Assembly (NCBI RefSeq): GCF_016424485.1
Contig: NZ_JAELUP010000061.1
Span: 1 to 64,000 of the forward strand
DNA: 64,000 nt
Direction of reading: 5' to 3'
From: Paenibacillus roseus
Lineage (GTDB): Bacteria > Bacillota > Bacilli > Paenibacillales > Paenibacillaceae
The notes under the pieces are model-generated. The model was given only the letters and a program-made list of their open reading frames with translations, was not told the DNA's origin and ran no database searches. This document shows positions 58,083-64,000 of the stretch, in pieces. The first letter of the stretch is position 1. Each line of letters begins with the position of its first letter. Both the position numbers and the translations under genes were made by a program.

Positions 58083-60917
58083 ATGAAGAAAAGTTTATCT
58101 TTGCTTGTAGCCATCGCTATGGTATTTTCTATGTTTGCATCTGTAGCGGCTGCAGCAGCATCTGAAGCTGGTAAAAAGCTAGAAGGTTACGGTGTTATCA
58201 AAGGTAACCAAAACGGCGATCTTTTGGAGGACGAAAACTGGTTGCGTCAAGACGTAGCTGTTCTGATCTCCCGTCTTGCTGGTAAAGAAGAAGAAGCTAA
58301 AGCAACTGCTAAGACTCACACTTTCGCAGATGTACGCGGTACTTTCTACAACGGATACATCTCTTGGGCTAAAGAAAATGGTTTCATGCAAGGTAACTCT
58401 GCAACCAACTTTGGCTTTGACAGCGAAATTACTTACAAAGAGTTCGCAACAGTTATTCTTCGCGCTCTTGGCGTAGACACTACTGACTACTCCAAAATCG
58501 GCGAATTGGCTGTTAAAGCTGGCATCATCGGTTCTGACCTGAACATCGATGACAAAGCAAAACGCGGCGTAACTTATGACATCATCGTAACTTCGCTTGA
58601 CGTTGAAGTTGCTGGCACTGGCAAAGTTCTGGGTGAGGTTCTGGGACTGCCTGGTTTTGAAAAACCAGCTCCTGCAATCGACGCTAAAGCTACTTCCGTT
58701 AAAGAAGTAACTGTTACCTTTAACAAAGCGATTGATACTGCTAATGCTAAATTCGAGCTTACTCGCAGCCAAACTGCAGTTAAAGTTGACAAAGTGACTT
58801 TCTCTGACGATAAAAAAGTTGCTAAGCTGGAACTGAACAGCAAACTGGTTGCTGGTGACTACACACTGGTTGCAAAAGGTGCAACTGATGTTGAGCTTTC
58901 CGCTACTTTCTCTGCTGAGAATGAAAAAGTTGCTGAAATCAAATTCCTGGGCGACAAACTTGCTTTGGGTACTAATACTGATGGAAATGTGAACAGCGAC
59001 CAAGTTGAAATTTCTTTCCAAGTAACAAACCAATATGGTGACGATGTAACTAGAACTTATGGTTCTTCCGTTAACTTCCAGGCTTCCAAAGGTTCAATAT
59101 TCTCTCAAACTAACGGTAAACTCGTTATCGAGAATACTGCACAAGGCACAACTTACCAAATCAACGAGCAAGTATACGTTTCGGCTAGCTACACTAGCGG
59201 AACTAACAATGTGTTTGTTAACAACACATTCTCTGTTGGTGCTCAATCCCGTGTTGATTCTGTAACAGTAAAAGAATTGTACCATCCAGAAGACAAAACT
59301 ATTTCTGCTGGTTCTAATTTCTCTGAATATACTTTGATCTTTGAAGCTAAAGACCAGTATGGCAACCTGATTACTGATCTGGCCAAGCTGAAAAAAGATC
59401 TGAGCGTATTCGTTACTAATCCATCTATCTTTGATATTGCTAAAGATAACAATAATGCTAACTTCCTTGCTGATCAAGGCAAAAACAAGGATAAACTTGG
59501 TTTGAAACTGAAATCACCAAACACTGGTGGATTTGCTCAAGAAGGTACTAATACTATCACCTTTAACTCCATCTTTACTGGTAAACAAACCAAATTTGAT
59601 GTTGAAGTAACTAAAGGTACTGCTGTACAAAGCATCTCCCTGGTTGCTCCTTACAACTTGGCAGTAGGCGACAAAAAAGTTAAAGTTGCATTTACTGCTA
59701 TTGATGGAAATGGTAACGAAGTAACAAAATACGATGATCTGGTTGACAGAATTACACTTAATTCTTCTGTTCCAGGTAACAATTTCAAATTTGTAAAAGA
59801 TACCCTGACTGGTAAAGCAACTCTTGAACTTGACATCACTAATGCATCTCAAGGTACTTATGGATTGTATGCTTATGTGAAAAACACTAACAGCCAAGCT
59901 CAAGTACAATTTACAATTGCTGCAGCTCCAAAACCAACCGATATCAAGAAAGTAGATATCGATCGCAGCAAAATTATTAAAGGCAACCCTGCACAAGCTG
60001 TTTTTGAAGTGAAGCCTGATAAAGTGAAAATCGAAGACAATCTGTCTCGCGATTGGAAACTAACATCTGCTTACACGTTGAAACTGGTTCAAGTAAGCTC
60101 CAATAACAACTTTGTTATCTCTGGTAACGATGATAATGATGTTGTAACAGATAATACTATTATCACGGCTACTGCTTCCGGTACTGCTCGTTTCAGAGTA
60201 ACACTTACAGGAGACAACACTAATCTTTCTTATGAGTTCACAATCTCTGCTGTTGAACTGAAAGATCTGAAAAACTTCTCCGTAGACGATATCTCTAAAT
60301 TCTTTGGTGGCGCAGATTCCAAACATGCAAGAGAAATCAAAGTGTTTGGTGTTAACCAAGATGGCGAAAAGGTTCAATTGGACAAATCTCAATACGATGT
60401 ATTTGTACCAACTGCTAGAAACCTGAGCTATGTAGATGGTAAGATCAAAGTAACTGAAGATTCTACAGGTTATCCTTTTGATAAGAGCTCTGTTACTGAA
60501 GAAACTTTCAGCTTCACTGTTCAAATTCAAGACGGTAAGGGTGGAATTGAGCAAGTCACTAAATCTGCCAAAGTATCCAATGAACTTCCTAAAATCACTA
60601 AAGTAGAATACAAGTCTGACAATAAGTTTAAAGGCGAGAACGGTTATGTAACTGTTCAAACCGGCGCAACATTCGCTACGATCCAAGATCTGTTCAACAA
60701 TGCTTTGAAATTTGTTGATCAATACGGTGATGATTCTAAATATGTTGCTAATGTAACCATTACCGGTGATTCCGATGTACTTGCTAAGCTTTCCGCTAAA
60801 TCCGGTAAGTCTGACGTAATTACAGTGGCAAGAGCATTTGCTAGCGGTGATAAATTCATCGTTAACTACACCATCCAAGGTGAAACTAGCGGTGTGTTCA
60901 CTGTAGAAGTTGAGTAA
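58083..60917 (+). CDS. Major S-layer protein with N-terminal SLH domains
   Basis: The 944-residue protein has a signal peptide (MKKSLSLLVAIAMVFSMFAS core, cut after VAAAA), three N-terminal SLH-like repeats (about 30-200, FADVRGTFYNGYISWAKENG being the clearest), and a body of Ig-like beta domains with long Ser/Thr/Asn/Lys-rich strands. Codon use is strongly biased (GCT, GGT, ACT, AAA), unlike the neighbours, which fits a very abundant protein. The ATG at 58083 follows AGGAGGAG and A-rich sequence. A GTG at 57990 in the same frame has a strong site (GAAGGGGG) and could add 31 residues before the signal peptide. A strong terminator follows. Confidence 0.93.
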   Translation: MKKSLSLLVAIAMVFSMFASVAAAAASEAGKKLEGYGVIKGNQNGDLLEDENWLRQDVAVLISRLAGKEEEAKATAKTHTFADVRGTFYNGYISWAKENGFMQGNSATNFGFDSEITYKEFATVILRALGVDTTDYSKIGELAVKAGIIGSDLNIDDKAKRGVTYDIIVTSLDVEVAGTGKVLGEVLGLPGFEKPAPAIDAKATSVKEVTVTFNKAIDTANAKFELTRSQTAVKVDKVTFSDDKKVAKLELNSKLVAGDYTLVAKGATDVELSATFSAENEKVAEIKFLGDKLALGTNTDGNVNSDQVEISFQVTNQYGDDVTRTYGSSVNFQASKGSIFSQTNGKLVIENTAQGTTYQINEQVYVSASYTSGTNNVFVNNTFSVGAQSRVDSVTVKELYHPEDKTISAGSNFSEYTLIFEAKDQYGNLITDLAKLKKDLSVFVTNPSIFDIAKDNNNANFLADQGKNKDKLGLKLKSPNTGGFAQEGTNTITFNSIFTGKQTKFDVEVTKGTAVQSISLVAPYNLAVGDKKVKVAFTAIDGNGNEVTKYDDLVDRITLNSSVPGNNFKFVKDTLTGKATLELDITNASQGTYGLYAYVKNTNSQAQVQFTIAAAPKPTDIKKVDIDRSKIIKGNPAQAVFEVKPDKVKIEDNLSRDWKLTSAYTLKLVQVSSNNNFVISGNDDNDVVTDNTIITATASGTARFRVTLTGDNTNLSYEFTISAVELKDLKNFSVDDISKFFGGADSKHAREIKVFGVNQDGEKVQLDKSQYDVFVPTARNLSYVDGKIKVTEDSTGYPFDKSSVTEETFSFTVQIQDGKGGIEQVTKSAKVSNELPKITKVEYKSDNKFKGENGYVTVQTGATFATIQDLFNNALKFVDQYGDDSKYVANVTITGDSDVLAKLSAKSGKSDVITVARAFASGDKFIVNYTIQGETSGVFTVEVE

Positions 60918-60922
60918 TTAAT

Positions 60923-60955
60923 AAAAAAAGGAGCCCTTCGGGGCTTCTTTTTTTT
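60923..60955 (+). terminator. Terminator of the S-layer gene
   Basis: AAAAAAAGGAGCCC-TTCG-GGGCTTCTTTTTTTT, with a stable tetraloop and a long T-run. Confidence 0.92.
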
Positions 60956-61054
60956 GCAATTTTACCAAATTCGCTAATTCGTGATTTTATGAAACTTTTC
61001 ACCCCTTTTTTCGTCTATATATATAGCTAGTTTTATACAAAGGAGAATTAATGG

Positions 61055-63574
61055 ATGAAAAAACTGGGTAAGTACACATGCACGGTAGCACTGGCCGCAA
61101 GTCTTCTTATATCAGATCCATCACAACTGATATATGCTGCAAATACACCCTCGAAGGCTTCAGCAGCAGACACGAAACAAACGAACAGAGTTACAGCTTT
61201 CGCAGGAACCAAGTTGAAGACCTTCAACATTACTTCTAAAAGCTACATTGAGATTAGCGATGTACTATTCCAATACAGCAATAATGAAAAGATTGTACAT
61301 TATACGGTAACCGTACATAACAAGGATAATAGGAACCTTGATTTTATGGATTATTGGGTAGACGTTCAGGATACCAGCGGCTCCAAATATTCAGTTCAAG
61401 CCAACCCTAATAATAGCAAGTCCAATCGTGTCGCTCCGCAATCTACACAGAGCTTTAAGTTCTATGCGAAAGTAAATCCCAAGTTAAACTACTATAATTT
61501 GAAGTTTAAATTGATTAAATGGGACTTCAGTATGCCTAATTATGAGCGCGTGATTGGTGAAGCACGTGTTACATCTAAGTATGCTAACGTTGTGCCTTCA
61601 AACCAATATTACATTCTGACTAAAGGTACGGAGAGAATCAGAACGTATTTGCAACCAGGTTCCAGATTCAATTTGGGTGATACAACACAATTTCAAGCCA
61701 CCTTCCAGCTTGAGAATTCCGGGAACTTTGTGAAGAACGTCTCCGAATATCAATTTTATATAAAAACAAAAGCAGGAAATATTGTAAAATTAAATACAGA
61801 TATTGCTACTGACCAAAAGTTGGAGTCTGGTAAAAAATTAGACGTTTTGTTATCTGGGGAAGTAAAAACCAATGTTGATTTGAATGGCTCACAATTGTTT
61901 GTGACACAAACTGAAGGAGAAGCAAAATTTGAATCTCCTGTGGCAAACTATGCTATGACCTGGCAGGCAGCAAGCAATATTATCGCAGAAGTGAACAAGT
62001 CCAAGACGATCAGAATTGATGGCGTACAGGTTGAAACAGGCATCGAGTACAGCTATGTTGATGAAGGTGAGAAGCAAAATGATATTTCAGTCACCTTAAA
62101 ATTTATAAATAAAGGAAGCAAAGCGGTTAAGCTACCAAAATATCAATTTGAATTACTGAGTTCAGAGGGAGTGCGATATCCGATACTTCCTGAAGCAGAG
62201 GATTTGGAACTTGTTCCAGGGATTCAAAAAGAACTGATTCTAAATGGAAAAGTACCGGTAAGTGTTGCTTCTAAATCCTGGACATTGCTTCTACAACAGC
62301 CGAAGGAAGAAAATAAGGCATCAGGCTATGTATTGAGCGGGTTCAAGCTTCCAACCGTGAAAACTGGAGGTTCAGACCTATCTTTAATCAGACAATATCA
62401 GAACGAAAACAGCAAATATGAGATTGCTGTCATGAATACCGAACGACTGCCGTGGGGCGATCAGGATATTATTAATATCTATTTGGAAGTCCGCAATAAT
62501 GGTGAAAAAGAGCAGCTCATTCCAGATATTAAAAGCACGTTGAAAATGAATGGCGCGGCATTGGATGCAAAAGATATCTCCATCATCAAACTTGATAATC
62601 AGATTCTTATTCCAACAGGCGAAAGCATTAGATATGTAATTAGCACCAAAGTTCCGTACAATTATAAGTTCTCTAAAATGAGCCTTGTATTAAATGACCA
62701 GCTCGAAGAGAAAAAGACGAGAACAATGGGCCAGTTTACAATTAATGAACTCGCTCAGGTGAAATACGTACGCAACTCTTATAACCTGGATTCCAAAGGA
62801 CGCAAGGCTACGCTCGATTTAGAAAATTCCTATCGATTCGAAGCTAAAAATTCAAGCATGTACTATGTTGAGTTTAGCTACTCCAACAAGGAAGATCGAA
62901 TTACTGAGTTGCCTGTATTAAAAGGTTACTTTAAAACTAAAGATGGTAAATACATTGAAGCTGAAATCCAGAATGTGAAATCTAAATTAAGCCCAACTGG
63001 CAGAGCATTGCTAATCGCATCGGCGCAAATTCCAAAATCGTATGATGGGGAAGGAGTAGCATTTATCGTTGGCGAGGCAATAACGACTGGCAAATATTCT
63101 ACGATTGAGGATAAACCGGACAGCTACATTAAAGCTGGTTCCTTCAATGTTCCTGTAGCCGTTAATGAGGTAAGTGATAAGTTTCAGGATATGAAGATTA
63201 ATCCTTATCTGCTTACTTTTGATAAAGTTGATGCCGGAATTACGGGCAATTCAGCTTTAACGCTGGAAATCAGATACACGCTGACAGACAGCAAAAAATA
63301 TGAAGTCAATGAAAATAAAAAGAAACTTCTTTTTGAAATTAATGATGGCAACACGACCTATGAGCAAATTTTAGAAATTGAAGGTGAAAAAGGACTTGTT
63401 GTAGGTAAAAATCAACAGCTTAAAGTTGAGTTTACCGGCCCAAGTATTTCACGCGTACTTTCCAATGGATATAAGCTGAATGTTTACGAATACAACAATG
63501 GTCACAAAAAACTGCTTGCTTTTAAAGATTATAGTCGGTTCTACGTGTCCCAAAATAATAATGATAATAGTTAA
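61055..63574 (+). CDS. Secreted protein of unknown function, beta-rich repeats
   Basis: The 839-residue protein has a signal peptide (1-29, KYTCTVALAASLLISDP core) and a body in which similar beta-rich segments recur, for example KIVHYTVTVHNKDNRNLDFMDYWVDV and KQNDISVTLKFINKGSKAVKLPKY. It reads like four or more domains of a DUF4352-type or Ig-like fold with alternating strands, but I cannot name the family. No SLH or LPXTG anchor is seen. It lies between the S-layer gene and a signal-anchored partner only 19 bases downstream, so the two probably form a pair exported together. AAGGAG lies 9 bases before the ATG at 61055. Confidence 0.8.
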   Translation: MKKLGKYTCTVALAASLLISDPSQLIYAANTPSKASAADTKQTNRVTAFAGTKLKTFNITSKSYIEISDVLFQYSNNEKIVHYTVTVHNKDNRNLDFMDYWVDVQDTSGSKYSVQANPNNSKSNRVAPQSTQSFKFYAKVNPKLNYYNLKFKLIKWDFSMPNYERVIGEARVTSKYANVVPSNQYYILTKGTERIRTYLQPGSRFNLGDTTQFQATFQLENSGNFVKNVSEYQFYIKTKAGNIVKLNTDIATDQKLESGKKLDVLLSGEVKTNVDLNGSQLFVTQTEGEAKFESPVANYAMTWQAASNIIAEVNKSKTIRIDGVQVETGIEYSYVDEGEKQNDISVTLKFINKGSKAVKLPKYQFELLSSEGVRYPILPEAEDLELVPGIQKELILNGKVPVSVASKSWTLLLQQPKEENKASGYVLSGFKLPTVKTGGSDLSLIRQYQNENSKYEIAVMNTERLPWGDQDIINIYLEVRNNGEKEQLIPDIKSTLKMNGAALDAKDISIIKLDNQILIPTGESIRYVISTKVPYNYKFSKMSLVLNDQLEEKKTRTMGQFTINELAQVKYVRNSYNLDSKGRKATLDLENSYRFEAKNSSMYYVEFSYSNKEDRITELPVLKGYFKTKDGKYIEAEIQNVKSKLSPTGRALLIASAQIPKSYDGEGVAFIVGEAITTGKYSTIEDKPDSYIKAGSFNVPVAVNEVSDKFQDMKINPYLLTFDKVDAGITGNSALTLEIRYTLTDSKKYEVNENKKKLLFEINDGNTTYEQILEIEGEKGLVVGKNQQLKVEFTGPSISRVLSNGYKLNVYEYNNGHKKLLAFKDYSRFYVSQNNNDNS

Positions 63575-63592
63575 TTTCTAGGGGGACCTATT

Positions 63593-64000
63593 TTGAGCAG
63601 GATTAGACTGTTTGCAGTTATTTCTATACTACTTATAGGTGTTGTTATTGGGACTGTCTGGAACAGTGAGGCAATTGGAAGCCAGGTTGCCCCTGGTACA
63701 GCAGAGGATCCTGTCGTAACAAAGAGCTATGTTGACCAACTATTTAAGCAAAACGGCGGCGGCAGCTCAAGTGCAGGACCGGATTCGGTTAATACAGCAA
63801 TGCAGGTAGTAACCGTTCCAGCAGGTAAAACTTTAGTTGCAACGCAAGAAGGAACGGAGTTTATTGTTCGCTCCGGTAAGGCTTTAGCTTTTAGTGAGGA
63901 TAAAGATGGCATCTCAAATCTTACTTTGGGTGCGGATTTAACTAACGGGAAAGCTGTAGCCAACAATCACTTGATTTTGTCGCCGCGGGCTGGCCGGGGT
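63593..64000 (+). CDS. 5' part of a signal-anchored protein with a YVDQLF motif, cut by the window edge
   Basis: The first 136 residues are open to the last base with no stop, starting at a TTG with GGGGGA 6 bases upstream. Residues 4-24 are a hydrophobic signal or anchor, then SYVDQLFKQNGGGSS leads into a beta-rich domain (VVTVPAGKTLVATQEGTEFIVRSGKA). It follows the previous gene by 18 bases in the same transcript. I do not recognise a family. The N-terminal hydrophobic stretch lacks a lipobox. Confidence 0.7.
   Translation, partial: MSRIRLFAVISILLIGVVIGTVWNSEAIGSQVAPGTAEDPVVTKSYVDQLFKQNGGGSSSAGPDSVNTAMQVVTVPAGKTLVATQEGTEFIVRSGKALAFSEDKDGISNLTLGADLTNGKAVANNHLILSPRAGRG

Overview
The window is one strand-coherent stretch of a moderate-GC, endospore-forming Gram-positive chromosome. 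It most resembles Paenibacillus or a close relative. The evidence is a Bacillus-like gene order (ywlC-mntP-ywlE-rpiB-ywlG-glyA-upp-mnaA-atp, then DUF1146-murA-spoIID-spoIIQ-spoIIID-mbl-flhO-flhP, then fabZ), combined with several S-layer-homology (SLH) proteins and a csaB/tagA/tagO cell-wall-polymer cluster. Every gene I accept is on the + strand.

Left end (1-10.9 kb): a partial repeat-bearing gene and a 5'-truncated YceI relic precede a vitamin B12 locus. A sigma-A-like promoter and a cobalamin riboswitch (about 1050-1222) lead into a secreted DUF4430 protein, a 1277-residue SLH protein with two alpha/alpha-toroid domains around a DUF4430 domain (the two folds of animal intrinsic factor and transcobalamin), a DUF4430 lipoprotein, and an ECF transporter (EcfT, fused EcfA-EcfA, S component). 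I read this as a surface capture-and-import system for a corrinoid. This is the most interesting system here.

10.9-19 kb: spoIIR behind a good sigma-F promoter, then the ywl cluster. A ZTP (pfl) riboswitch with its own promoter and terminator lies before rpiB-ywlG-glyA, linking pentose phosphate and one-carbon supply to purine stress. upp and mnaA follow.

19-26.4 kb: a complete F1Fo ATP synthase operon (atpZ-I-B-E-F-H-A-G-D-C), with strong intercistronic RNA structure after atpE and between atpA and atpG. 26.4-34.5 kb: dps, an isolated set of diverged complex I antiporter-like subunits (L, M and a half-length N), and a subtilisin with SLH anchor.

34.5-45.5 kb: DUF1146, murA, sporulation genes spoIID, spoIIQ and spoIIID with matching sporulation promoters, mbl, two flagellar rod-type genes, a small EpuA-type membrane protein and a ten-repeat BIG2 protein. 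45.7-64 kb: fabZ, phosphoglucomutase, DUF5693, csaB, tagA and tagO, then two large SLH proteins, the second probably the main S-layer protein, then an unrecognised secreted protein and the start of a signal-anchored protein cut by the window edge.

mnaA, tagO, tagA and csaB together account for the key steps in making pyruvylated ManNAc-containing wall polymer, the ligand of SLH domains. Four SLH proteins that would use that ligand are encoded here. No tRNA, rRNA, CRISPR array or insertion sequence was seen.
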